The position numbers and the translations under genes are program-made. Below, one piece after another: positions 35,656 through 43,510 of a DNA stretch of 64,000 bases. How positions within the stretch are numbered: position 1 is the first letter of the stretch; each line of letters opens with the position of its first letter. The stretch is from Hansschlegelia plantiphila (GTDB lineage Bacteria > Pseudomonadota > Alphaproteobacteria > Rhizobiales > Methylopilaceae). The stretch spans positions 1-64,000 of the forward strand of contig NZ_BSFI01000001.1 in NCBI RefSeq assembly GCF_027922265.1, read 5' to 3'. The notes under the pieces are model-generated. The model had not been told where the DNA came from. It searched no databases and was given only the letters and a program-made list of their open reading frames with translations.

Positions 35656-36047
35656 GGAAGGCGCCTTACGAGCCGCCGGCGCAGTCCGTCTTCGGCCAGA
35701 TCGTCGACGCCTTCCTGATGCTCGCGCTGGTGCTGGTCACGCTCTACCTCCCGCTGCTGCTGAAGCTCGCGGGCGGCGGCACGACGACCAGGACGTTCGA
35801 CAACCCGACCTGGGAGACGCTCGGCCAGAACCCGACCATGGCCGCGCAATGGGAGAAGCTCGGCTTCGACCCCACATCGGCCGCCGCGATCATCGGGGTG
35901 AAGTTCGACTACTCGTTCTCGACCGTCGCGCTGGTCGTCACCGGCGTCGTGATCGTCGGCTACTTCGTCGCGATGATCCGCTGGTCCGACAAGGAATACC
36001 GCGACGTCATCGCTGAGCGCTTCGACGATAGCGGCCCGGCGCGCTGA
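35652..36047 (+). CDS. Small two-span membrane protein 2 of permease operon
   Basis: 131 residues from the ATG at 35652 that overlaps the previous stop. TM1 at about residues 17-41 (LMLALVLVTLYLPLLLKLA) and TM2 at about 93-113, joined by a hydrophilic, probably periplasmic loop of about 50 residues. Family not recognised; probably works with the neighbouring small proteins and permease. Confidence 0.8.
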   Translation: MRKAPYEPPAQSVFGQIVDAFLMLALVLVTLYLPLLLKLAGGGTTTRTFDNPTWETLGQNPTMAAQWEKLGFDPTSAAAIIGVKFDYSFSTVALVVTGVVIVGYFVAMIRWSDKEYRDVIAERFDDSGPAR

Positions 36048-36090
36048 TCCTTCATTTCCGACGAGTTCCCGCCCTTCAGGAGACGCTCCG

Positions 36091-36261
36091 ATGATTTCGG
36101 CGATGAATATCTGCGCCTGGGCGGCCGCCGCCGCGCTCGCGCTCTGGATGCTCTGGGACATGCTCAAGACCAACCGGTCCTATTCCGAGACCTACCTGAC
36201 CTCGTCCGCCGAGGGCGAGATCATCGACGCCGAGGTCGGCGAGACGGCGGCGAGGTCGTGA
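36091..36261 (+). CDS. Tiny membrane protein 3 of permease operon
   Basis: 56 residues: one transmembrane segment (about 6-25, NICAWAAAAALALWMLWDML) and an acidic tail. CAGGAGA lies seven bases before the ATG. Its stop overlaps the permease start (TGATG), which is strong evidence that it is real and coupled. Family not recognised. Confidence 0.75.
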   Translation: MISAMNICAWAAAAALALWMLWDMLKTNRSYSETYLTSSAEGEIIDAEVGETAARS

Positions 36262-37682
36262 TGGTGGACGTGACCCATACCGGCCCGGCTGTCGGCGCGA
36301 CCGCCCCCGCAGCCTCCAAGCGCGTCGCGCTGAAGCGCGTGCTGGGCCCCGCCCATGTGTGGGGGCTCGGCGTCGGCATCGTGCTGGTCGGCGAGTTCAT
36401 GGGATGGAACTTCGCGGTCGGCAAAGGCGGCGCGATCGCAGCCCTCACCGCCTGCTGGCTCGCCGGAATCCTCTACACCTGCGTCGCGATGATCGACTCG
36501 GAGGTGACATCGACGGTCGCCGCCGCAGGCGGGCAATACGCGCAGGCAAAACACATCATCGGGCCGCTCGCGGCCTTCAACGTCGGGCTCTACCTCGTCA
36601 TGGCCTACACCATGCTCGAGGTCTCCAACGCCATCGTCACCGGCGACCTGATCGACGCTTTCGCCCACAACATGGGCCTCGTCGGCGACGTCGACAAACG
36701 CGCCTACATGGTGCTGACGATCGTCTTCCTGTCGTGGCTCAACTACCGCGGCGTGCTGGCGACGCTCACCGTCAACTACATCATCACCGCGATCGCCTTC
36801 ACCGCGATCCTGATCCTGTTCTTCTACGTGAAGCCCTGGGCGCCGGGCGACGTGCTGAAGCATGACGGCCTGCTCACCGGCCTGCCCTATGGCGGGCTCG
36901 GCATCCTCGCCGCGATGCATTTCGGGCTCTGGTACTATCTCGGCATCGAGGGCACGACGCAGGCCGCGGAGGAGGTGCGCTCGCCCGCCCGTTCGCTGCC
37001 GCTCGGCACGCTCACCGGCATCATGACGCTGCTGATCGCGGCGACGCTGACCTGGTACATCGGCTCCGGCCTGATGCCCTGGGAGTATCTCGGCCAGGCG
37101 ATCACCCCGCTCTACGACGCCGCCCGGCTGACGGGGAACCCGTATCTCGAGGTGCTGCTGTTCGTCGGCACGCTGTTCGCGACGCTGGCCTCGGCCAACG
37201 GCTGCATCAACGACGCCTCGCGGGCCTGGTTCGCGATGGGCCGCGACCGCTACATGCCGGTCTGGTTCGGGGCGGTGCATCCGAACTACCGCACGCCGTT
37301 CCGCTCGATCGTGTTCTTCGTGCCGATCGCGATCCTGTTCGCGGTCTCCACCCCGCTCGACCAGACCATCACGCTGTCGATCCTGTCGGGCCTCCTCGGC
37401 TACACCATCATGGCGATCAGCGTGATCATCTTCCGCCGCAAATGGCCGCTCGGCATGATCTCGCGGGGCTATGTCCACCCGCTGCATCCGCTGCCGGCGC
37501 TGCTTCTGCTGCTGCTCTGCACCGTGACCTATTTCGCGGTGTTCCTGGGCTACGGCACACAGTTGCTTGCGATGATGACCTTCTACATCGGCGCGTCGGT
37601 GTGGTTCGTGGTTCACCGCTACAAATACTGCCGGCGGGGCGAGCAGTTCACGATGCCCTGGCCGAAGCCGGTCGGGTACTGA
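36261..37682 (+). CDS. APC superfamily amine/amino acid permease
   Basis: 473 residues, about 12 transmembrane segments. The start (HVWGLGVGIVLVGEFMGWNFAVGKGG) and GIEGTTQAAEEVRSPARSLPLG resemble ethanolamine-type and other amino acid permeases of the APC superfamily. The ATG at 36261 overlaps the stop of the preceding tiny gene; a GTG three bases earlier is possible. Placed between tmm-tdm and dmm, it is probably an importer of a methylated amine, TMAO or a metabolite such as N-methylglutamate; not provable from sequence. Confidence 0.88.
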   Translation: MVDVTHTGPAVGATAPAASKRVALKRVLGPAHVWGLGVGIVLVGEFMGWNFAVGKGGAIAALTACWLAGILYTCVAMIDSEVTSTVAAAGGQYAQAKHIIGPLAAFNVGLYLVMAYTMLEVSNAIVTGDLIDAFAHNMGLVGDVDKRAYMVLTIVFLSWLNYRGVLATLTVNYIITAIAFTAILILFFYVKPWAPGDVLKHDGLLTGLPYGGLGILAAMHFGLWYYLGIEGTTQAAEEVRSPARSLPLGTLTGIMTLLIAATLTWYIGSGLMPWEYLGQAITPLYDAARLTGNPYLEVLLFVGTLFATLASANGCINDASRAWFAMGRDRYMPVWFGAVHPNYRTPFRSIVFFVPIAILFAVSTPLDQTITLSILSGLLGYTIMAISVIIFRRKWPLGMISRGYVHPLHPLPALLLLLLCTVTYFAVFLGYGTQLLAMMTFYIGASVWFVVHRYKYCRRGEQFTMPWPKPVGY

Positions 37683-37687
37683 GCGCG

Positions 37688-38374
37688 ATGATCGAGGCCC
37701 TCGCGCTCTCGGCTTCCGCGGCGGCGCTCGCCGCCGCGGTCGCCCTCTTCCGCCGGAGCGCCCGCGCCGAGCGGGCGGCCCGGCGCGACGTCCTCGCCGA
37801 CTGCGCCGCGCTGCTCGACGGCGGCGCCCTCACGGTCGATCAGGCCGGCTACGGCGTTCTGCGCGGACGCTTCGCCGGGCGGGAGGTCGCGCTCCGGCCG
37901 TTCGCCGAACAGCTCGCCTTCCGCCGGCTGCCGCAGCTCTGGCTGGTCACGACCGTCAGGACCCCGATTGAGACCGCCGCCTCGATCGACGTGCTGCGCA
38001 GGCCGACGGGGACCGAGTTCTACTCGCCCGGCGAAGGCCTTCCGGAGCGCGTCGCGCCACCGGCCTCTTGGCCGCAGGACGCGCGGGTGCGAGGCTCGGC
38101 CGGCTGCGCCGCGCTGCTCGCCCGGCTCGAGGCGCCGCTGGCGGCGACGCTCGCCGATCCCCGGATCAAGGACGTGTTCGTCGCTCCGGGCGGCGTCCGC
38201 GTCGTCAGCCAGCTCCGGCAGGGGGAGCGCGGCTCCTATCTGATCTTCCGCGACAGCGTGTTCGCAGGCGCCCGCGCGACGCCCGACGAAGCCGCCCGGG
38301 CTCTCGGGCTCGCGCTCGAGCTCAGCACGGCCGCAGGCGCGATTCCGGAGCGGCGCGATGCGATCGCCGCCTGA
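37688..38374 (+). CDS. Hypothetical protein with N-terminal membrane anchor
   Basis: 228 residues starting five bases after the permease stop. A single alanine-rich hydrophobic segment (residues 5-24) is followed by a soluble domain with no motif I recognise (RDVLADCAALLDGGALTV, GREVALRPFAEQLAFRRLPQ, DVLRRPTGTEFYSPGEG). The spacing and orientation put it in the permease operon. It may be an accessory domain anchored beside the transporter. Confidence 0.75.
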   Translation: MIEALALSASAAALAAAVALFRRSARAERAARRDVLADCAALLDGGALTVDQAGYGVLRGRFAGREVALRPFAEQLAFRRLPQLWLVTTVRTPIETAASIDVLRRPTGTEFYSPGEGLPERVAPPASWPQDARVRGSAGCAALLARLEAPLAATLADPRIKDVFVAPGGVRVVSQLRQGERGSYLIFRDSVFAGARATPDEAARALGLALELSTAAGAIPERRDAIAA

Positions 38375-38618
38375 TCCCCGCCTCGTGCTTCTGATCGCCA
38401 TGGCGCTGCCCGGCATGGGCCACGTCATGATCGGCCGCGCCGCGCGCGGGCTGGGCTTCGCGCTGTTCGCCCTCGTGCTGGGCTGGCTCACCACGAAGTT
38501 CGCCGCCCCCGACGCGGGCGTCATCGGCCGCCACGCCGGCGGCTTTCTCGTCTGGGCGATTTCGCTTCCCGATGCTTATCGAAGCGCGCGCATGGACGTT
38601 GCGCTGGGCCGACGATGA
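38358..38618 (+). CDS. Small membrane protein at end of permease operon
   Basis: 86 residues, overlapping the previous gene by 17 bases. Glycine-rich hydrophobic segments (LVLLIAMALPGMGHVMIGRAARGLGFALFALVLGWL) resemble TM2-like or DUF-type small proteins with a PGxGHxxxGR turn. Unknown role; coupled to the upstream gene by overlap. Confidence 0.7.
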   Translation: MRSPPDPRLVLLIAMALPGMGHVMIGRAARGLGFALFALVLGWLTTKFAAPDAGVIGRHAGGFLVWAISLPDAYRSARMDVALGRR

Positions 38619-38629
38619 CTTGTTCATCG

Positions 38630-38709
38630 ATTGCCCAAGAATTAGGCGCTCCGATTAAATTTTCTTCCCAAGAAAAACTTTTGACAACAATTGAAACTGT
38701 TGCATGATC
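38630..38709 (+). promoter_or_regulatory. Promoter and operator of the second permease
   Basis: TTGACA (38681-38686) and CATGAT (38703-38708) with 16 bases between form a good sigma-70 promoter. A perfect palindrome TTTTCTT-CCC-AAGAAAA (38660-38676) sits just upstream of the -35, an activator position, and ATTGCCCAAGAA (38630-38641) lies 33 bases further up, about three helical turns. Both motifs also occur ahead of 35359. Confidence 0.65.
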
Positions 38710-38712
38710 CCG

Positions 38713-38740
38713 GCGAGGTCGCGTGGGGACGCGATCTCGC
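38713..38740 (+). promoter_or_regulatory. Hairpin at predicted transcript 5' end
   Basis: GCGAGGTCGCGT / ACGCGATCTCGC forms a 12-pair stem (one G-T pair) with a GGGG loop, starting within a few bases of the predicted transcription start. The leader to the ATG at 38955 is about 240 bases and GC-rich with no reading frame I trust. It could stabilise the mRNA or act as a second operator. Confidence 0.4.
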
Positions 38741-38954
38741 ATGCATCGTCCCGGCGGAAAGCCTCGATGTCCAAGTCGAAGCCTGATCGCCGACCGAGGC
38801 GGGCTCCGGAAGCTTCCGATCCGTCGGAGGCCTCGCCGGACGGACTCAGATCCCCGGAACGCGAAGCCGCGCCCGTCGGTCCGCCGCTCCCGGCCCGACA
38901 GCGCGGGCGACGTCTCACGGACGACTGACGCGCATTGACATAACGGGGTTCACC

Positions 38955-40577
38955 ATGACGATCGCAATGACCGAAACGCCGGTCTCGGCTGACGACACGC
39001 ATCAGCTGCGGCGAAGCATCAACTGGACGGGCGCCTTCTGGGTGGCGAGCGGCGTGCCGGCCCTCGTGCTGTTCTCGATCGGCGGCATCGCCGGCACCAC
39101 CGGCACGGTCGCCTTCGCGATCTGGGCGGCGTCCATGTTCATGGGCTTCCTCCAGTCGTTCGTTTACGCGGAGATCGCAGGCCTCTTTCCCAACAAGTCC
39201 GGCGGCGCCTCGATCTACGGAGCGGCCGCCTGGGTGCGCTACGCAAAGCCGATCGCGCCGCTCTCGGTGTGGTGCAACTGGTTCGCCTGGTCGCCGGTGC
39301 TCTCGCTCGGCTCGTCGATCGCGGCGGGCTACATCCTGACCGCGATCGCGCCCGACGCCGCCTCCTCGCTGCGCACCTGGACGCTGGTCACGGGCACGCT
39401 CGGTCCGGTGTCGTTCTCGCTGAACTCGGCGTTCTTCATCGGCGCCGCGCTGATGCTGCTCACCTTCGCGATCCAGCATCGCGGCATCCTCGGCACCGCC
39501 TCCGTCCAGAAGTGGATCGGCGTCCTGGTCATCGTGCCGCTCGCAATCGTCGGCGTCGTCCCGCTTCTCACGCACGGCGTGAACTGGTCGAACTTCTCGC
39601 CCTTCGTGCCGCTCGCCGCCGCCTACGCCCCCGAGCCCGGCGCGTGGAACATTCCCGGCTGGACCCTGGTGCTCGGCGGCATGTTCATCGCGGCCTGGTC
39701 GACCTACGGCTTCGAGACGGCGGTCTGCTACACCAGCGAATTCAAGAATCCCGCGACCGACACCTTCAAGGCGATCTTCTATTCCGGCCTGCTCTGCATC
39801 GCCTTCTTCGTGATCGTGCCCTTCACCTTCCAGAGCGAGCTCGGCCTCACGGGCATGCTGGCGACCCCGGTCGTCGACGGCTCCGGCGTCGCAGCCGCGA
39901 TGGCCCACATGGTCGGCGGCGGACCGATCATCGAGAACGCGCTGGTCATGCTCATGATCCTCGCGCTGCTGCTGTGCATCATGACGGCGATGGCCGGCTC
40001 CTCGCGCACCCTCTACCAGGGCTCCGTCGACGGCTGGCTCCCGCGCTATCTCTCCTACGTCAACCACCACGGCGCGCCGGTCAGCGCGATGTGGACCGAC
40101 CTGATCTTCAACCTGATCCTGCTCGCGATCGCCTGCGCCGACGCCACCTCGTTCTTCTTCATCCTGGCGGTGTCGAACTGCGGCTACATCATCTTCAACT
40201 TCCTCAACCTGAACTCGGGCTGGATCCACCGCATCGACTCGGGCCACATCGACCGGCCGTACAAGGCGCCGACCTTCATCATCGCCCTCGGCGCGATCTT
40301 CGCCTTCGTCAACGCCGCCTTCATGGGCGCCGGCGCGAAGGTCTGGAACCCGATGGCGCTGTGGGCCGGCCTGATCACCGCGGCGCTCATCGTCCCGGTG
40401 TTCTTCTTCCGGCACTACATCCAGGACAAGGGCAAGTTCCCCGCCCGGATGCTGGAGGATCTCGGCGTCGGCCCCGACGGCGCGATGGTCAGGCCGAAGG
40501 CGGGCATCCTGCCCTACCTGACGCTGATCGCGGGCGTCGCGGTGGTGCTGATCGCCAACGCCGTCTTCCACCTCTGA
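38955..40577 (+). CDS. APC superfamily permease, second copy
   Basis: 540 residues with about 12-14 transmembrane segments. N-terminal LRRSINWTGAFWVASGVPAL, FVYAEIAGLFPNKSGGASIYG and YGFETAVCYTSEFKNPATDT are typical of amino acid/polyamine permeases. It is not a close copy of the permease at 36261. It has its own promoter and ends in a strong terminator, beyond which dmmA starts at once. Likely substrate is a methylated amine or a derived amino acid (inference from context). Confidence 0.9.
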   Translation: MTIAMTETPVSADDTHQLRRSINWTGAFWVASGVPALVLFSIGGIAGTTGTVAFAIWAASMFMGFLQSFVYAEIAGLFPNKSGGASIYGAAAWVRYAKPIAPLSVWCNWFAWSPVLSLGSSIAAGYILTAIAPDAASSLRTWTLVTGTLGPVSFSLNSAFFIGAALMLLTFAIQHRGILGTASVQKWIGVLVIVPLAIVGVVPLLTHGVNWSNFSPFVPLAAAYAPEPGAWNIPGWTLVLGGMFIAAWSTYGFETAVCYTSEFKNPATDTFKAIFYSGLLCIAFFVIVPFTFQSELGLTGMLATPVVDGSGVAAAMAHMVGGGPIIENALVMLMILALLLCIMTAMAGSSRTLYQGSVDGWLPRYLSYVNHHGAPVSAMWTDLIFNLILLAIACADATSFFFILAVSNCGYIIFNFLNLNSGWIHRIDSGHIDRPYKAPTFIIALGAIFAFVNAAFMGAGAKVWNPMALWAGLITAALIVPVFFFRHYIQDKGKFPARMLEDLGVGPDGAMVRPKAGILPYLTLIAGVAVVLIANAVFHL

Positions 40578-40588
40578 CCATGCAGCCC

Positions 40589-40622
40589 GCCCCGGCGCGC
40601 CAACCGCGCGCCGGGGCTTTTT
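40589..40622 (+). terminator. Strong Rho-independent terminator between permease and dmmA
   Basis: A perfect 12-base stem GCCCCGGCGCGC / GCGCGCCGGGGC (40589-40600 with 40606-40617) with a CAACC loop and five T (40618-40622). The dmmA start codon is only 23 bases further on. Confidence 0.9.
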
Positions 40623-40644
40623 GTTTCAAGACGCGGACAGGCTC

Positions 40645-41250
40645 GTGACGACGCTCTCAGACATCAAAAGCCGGCCGATCTACGCAGGACTGAAGGTCGA
40701 CGACATGGCCCGCCGGCACCTGGTCGCGGCCGAGGGCGAAGGCGCGCTCGCGGTGATCGAGGCCTTCAGCAGGGCTCCCGACGCGCTCGACCGCACCACG
40801 ATCCTCTATTGCCCCGCAGGCTCCGCCGCGATGGGCCACGACACGGCGCTCGCCGACCTCAATCCGGACGTCTTCCATCTGGCGCCCTCGCCCCAGACGC
40901 TTCTGGTGCGCCTCAACGTCATGCTCTCCACCGCGACCATGGGCACGAGGCTCTACGCCACGGGCACCGAAGGCTTCATCGGCGCGGTGATCGCGGCCGC
41001 CCTTCCCTTCGGCGTCGACCATCACTCGATCTACACCGAGCACCGCGGCTCGCTCGCCCGCCGGGTTCAGTGCGTGCACTGCAAGGGCATGACGGAGAAC
41101 GTCACCGCGACGCCCTTCACCTGTTCGCATTGCGGGCTGACCCTGTTCGTGCGCGACCACTATTCCCGAAGGCTCGGCGCCTTCCAGGGCGTCTGCGTCG
41201 ACGCCGAGGAGCCGGGCGTGATTCCTCCGGTCGAGGAGCTCTACAAATGA
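40645..41250 (+). CDS. dmmA: Dimethylamine monooxygenase subunit DmmA family
   Basis: 201 residues from the GTG at 40645; a TTG at 40621 lies inside the terminator and is unlikely. The first part (to about residue 130) has no named fold I can point to. The C-terminal 55 residues carry CVHCKGMTENVT and FTCSHCGL, two CxxC knuckles of a rubredoxin/zinc-ribbon type. This is the layout of DmmA, which with DmmB and DmmC oxidises dimethylamine to methylamine and formaldehyde in Ruegeria. Its stop overlaps the next start (ATGA). Confidence 0.85.
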   Translation: MTTLSDIKSRPIYAGLKVDDMARRHLVAAEGEGALAVIEAFSRAPDALDRTTILYCPAGSAAMGHDTALADLNPDVFHLAPSPQTLLVRLNVMLSTATMGTRLYATGTEGFIGAVIAAALPFGVDHHSIYTEHRGSLARRVQCVHCKGMTENVTATPFTCSHCGLTLFVRDHYSRRLGAFQGVCVDAEEPGVIPPVEELYK

Positions 41251-42209
41251 GCGGCGGCGTCGAGATCACGGTCCGCGTCGCCGAGATCGAGCAGGCGACG
41301 GCGAGCGTGAAGCGCTTCCGGCTGGCCTCCGCCTCGGGCGAGCCGCTGCCGGTGTTCTCCGCCGGATCGCACGTCGTCGTCAGCATGGACGACGGCGGCC
41401 ACCGCATCCGGAACCCCTATTCGCTGATCGACCGCGCGCCGGACGGCCTGAGCTACCGCATCGGCGTGCTGCGGACCCCGAACTCCCGCGGCGGCTCGAT
41501 CTTCATGCACGAGCGGGTGAGCGTCGGCTCGGAGCTCGTCATCACCATGCCGGTGAACCTGTTCCCGCTGATCCGCACCGGCCGCAAGCACGTGCTGGTC
41601 GCGGGCGGCATCGGCGTGACGCCGATCTACGCGATGGCCGACGAGCTCCGCAGCCAGAACGCGCCTTACGAGGTGCATTACGCGATGCGCGACGAGGCGA
41701 ACGGCGCCTTCGCGGCCGAGCTGGTCGAGCGCCACGGCGACAAGGTCCGGCTCTACCGCGACGACGCCCGCGAGATCATCCGCGTCGAGGAGATGCTGCC
41801 CAACCAGCCGCTCGGCACGCATCTCTACGTCTGCGGGCCGGAGGGCATGATCAACGCCATCCTCGCCGGCGGCCGCGCGGCGGGCTGGCCGGTCGAGAAC
41901 CTGCATTCCGAGCGCTTCCTGGCGCCGCCCGGCGGCGCGCCGTTCAGCGTGGCGCTGGCCAAGGCCGGCATCACGGCCGAGGTCGGCCCGCATCAGAGCC
42001 TGCTCGAGGCGATCGAGGAGGCCGGAGTCGACGCGCCGTATCTTTGCCGCGGCGGCGCCTGCGGGCAGTGCGTGACGACCGTCCTCTCGTTCGAGGGCGA
42101 GCTGATCCACAACGACCACTACCTCACCGACGAGGAGAAGGCGTCGGGGACCAAGATCATGACCTGCGTCTCGCGGCTGAACGGCCGCGAACTGGTGCTC
42201 GACCTGTGA
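41247..42209 (+). CDS. dmmB: Dimethylamine monooxygenase reductase (PDR/VanB type)
   Basis: 320 residues in phthalate dioxygenase reductase order. An FMN domain comes first (RNPYSLIDR, the RxYS motif), then an NAD domain (VAGGIGVTPIYAM, then YVCGPEGMI), then a C-terminal plant-type 2Fe-2S domain with CRGGACGQC and a last cysteine in IMTCVSR. It passes electrons from NADH or NADPH to the oxygenase subunit. The start overlaps the dmmA stop, so the two are coupled. Lettering of B versus C follows gene order and is from memory. Confidence 0.9.
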   Translation: MSGGVEITVRVAEIEQATASVKRFRLASASGEPLPVFSAGSHVVVSMDDGGHRIRNPYSLIDRAPDGLSYRIGVLRTPNSRGGSIFMHERVSVGSELVITMPVNLFPLIRTGRKHVLVAGGIGVTPIYAMADELRSQNAPYEVHYAMRDEANGAFAAELVERHGDKVRLYRDDAREIIRVEEMLPNQPLGTHLYVCGPEGMINAILAGGRAAGWPVENLHSERFLAPPGGAPFSVALAKAGITAEVGPHQSLLEAIEEAGVDAPYLCRGGACGQCVTTVLSFEGELIHNDHYLTDEEKASGTKIMTCVSRLNGRELVLDL

Positions 42210-42317
42210 GAGCCCTCCAGAACGAGGCGTCGGTCTTCACCTCTCCCCGCCGGGCAGAGGTGAAGTGCGGCGGCGCGCGCCTCATCACCTTCACGAACTG
42301 AACGCCGGAGAAGAAGA

Positions 42318-43358
42318 ATGGGCCTCCAGTTCAAGACCGAAACGTTCCGCGACGACTTCACCTTCTCGAACAGTCCGGAGGCGATCCACCGCTTTCCGTT
42401 CCCGTTCGACAGCGACAGCTACATGTATTCGGTGAACATCGAGCAGCATATGCCCGGGCCGCCGAAGTCGCATGTCGAGTTCCCGATCGACATCGACGAG
42501 CACTACGTCGCCGAGATGCAGGACCGCGCCATGGTGCTCAAGGAGGACCCGCTGCGCTGCCAGGCGCTGCCGCATATGCTGACCGCGGAGTGGGACCTCG
42601 TCGAGCTCCTGATGGAGTCGATGTCGAAGCACTATCCCGAGCACTTCTCGCTGACCAAGGACGGCGACCGGTGGCATTGGGTCAACCGCCCGCTCGGGAT
42701 CGACCAGCGCTTCACCTTCGGCGACACGGCCACGCTGCCCTATCCCCCGATGGAGTACGTCACCCGACAGTGCCAGGGCGATTTCGCCCTGATCGACCAG
42801 CGCAACGACATGCTGTTCATGGACGCCGGCATGATCACCACGCAGGCGGACTGGTCGCTCGACTTCGACATCGGCATGAGTTGGACCGAATGGCACGGGC
42901 CCGTGCCGCTCGCGCATGATCTCGGCATCATGGACCGCGCGCTGAAGTTCCTGCTGAACCTCCAGCAGGGCCGGCCGGTGCGCCGCCTGAACTGGACGAT
43001 GACGGTCAATCCGCGGCTCGACACCTCGCCGGAGAACTACCACAAATGGGGCGTCGACCGGACCACGGTGACGCCGGAGAACGTCGGCGACAAGGTGCAT
43101 CTCCGGGTCGAGCTGCAGGCGCTGTGGCGGCTGCCGCGCTCGAACGCGATCGTGTTCTCGATCCGCTGCTACCTCATCAAGATGAGCGAGCTCGTCACCA
43201 TCCCCAAATGGGGCCGCCGCTTCCCGCGGATCCTGAAGGGCCTTCCGCCCGAACTCGCCGAGTACAAGGGCCTCACGCGCTACCGCGACATGACGATCAA
43301 GTATCTCGAGCAGTTCGACGACGGCGCGCCGACCTCGCCGGGCTTCTTCCCGGACTGA
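42318..43358 (+). CDS. dmmC: Heme-dependent oxidative N-demethylase (DUF3445)
   Basis: 346 residues, DUF3445 family, the catalytic oxygenase of dimethylamine monooxygenase. Conserved blocks include FPFPFDSDSYMYSVNIEQH, RFTFGDTATLPYPPMEYVTRQCQGDFAL and VELQALWRLPRSNAIVFSIRCYLI. Family members bind heme. GGAGAAG lies seven bases before the ATG. It follows dmmB after 108 bases containing a short GC-rich hairpin. Expected reaction: dimethylamine plus oxygen and two electrons to methylamine and formaldehyde. Confidence 0.9.
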   Translation: MGLQFKTETFRDDFTFSNSPEAIHRFPFPFDSDSYMYSVNIEQHMPGPPKSHVEFPIDIDEHYVAEMQDRAMVLKEDPLRCQALPHMLTAEWDLVELLMESMSKHYPEHFSLTKDGDRWHWVNRPLGIDQRFTFGDTATLPYPPMEYVTRQCQGDFALIDQRNDMLFMDAGMITTQADWSLDFDIGMSWTEWHGPVPLAHDLGIMDRALKFLLNLQQGRPVRRLNWTMTVNPRLDTSPENYHKWGVDRTTVTPENVGDKVHLRVELQALWRLPRSNAIVFSIRCYLIKMSELVTIPKWGRRFPRILKGLPPELAEYKGLTRYRDMTIKYLEQFDDGAPTSPGFFPD

Positions 43359-43373
43359 AGATTACGCGCACGC

Positions 43374-43466
43374 CGTCATGCCCGCCTTCGCGGGCATCCA
43401 CGACTTGACCGATCGCCGGCTGCGTCACGCCAAAGTCGTGGATACCCGGCTTCGCCGGGCATGACG
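43374..43466. repeat. Palindromic intergenic repeat, type A, copy 2
   Basis: It begins CGTCATGCCCGCC and ends CGCCGGGCATGACG, with an inner hairpin in each arm, as in the copy at 27039-27130. It sits between dmmC and dmmD inside the presumed operon and so would be transcribed. Confidence 0.8.
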
Positions 43467-43510
43467 CAAGACCAGACCTGCGAACATCGACATAAGGAGA
43501 GGGGAACCCC

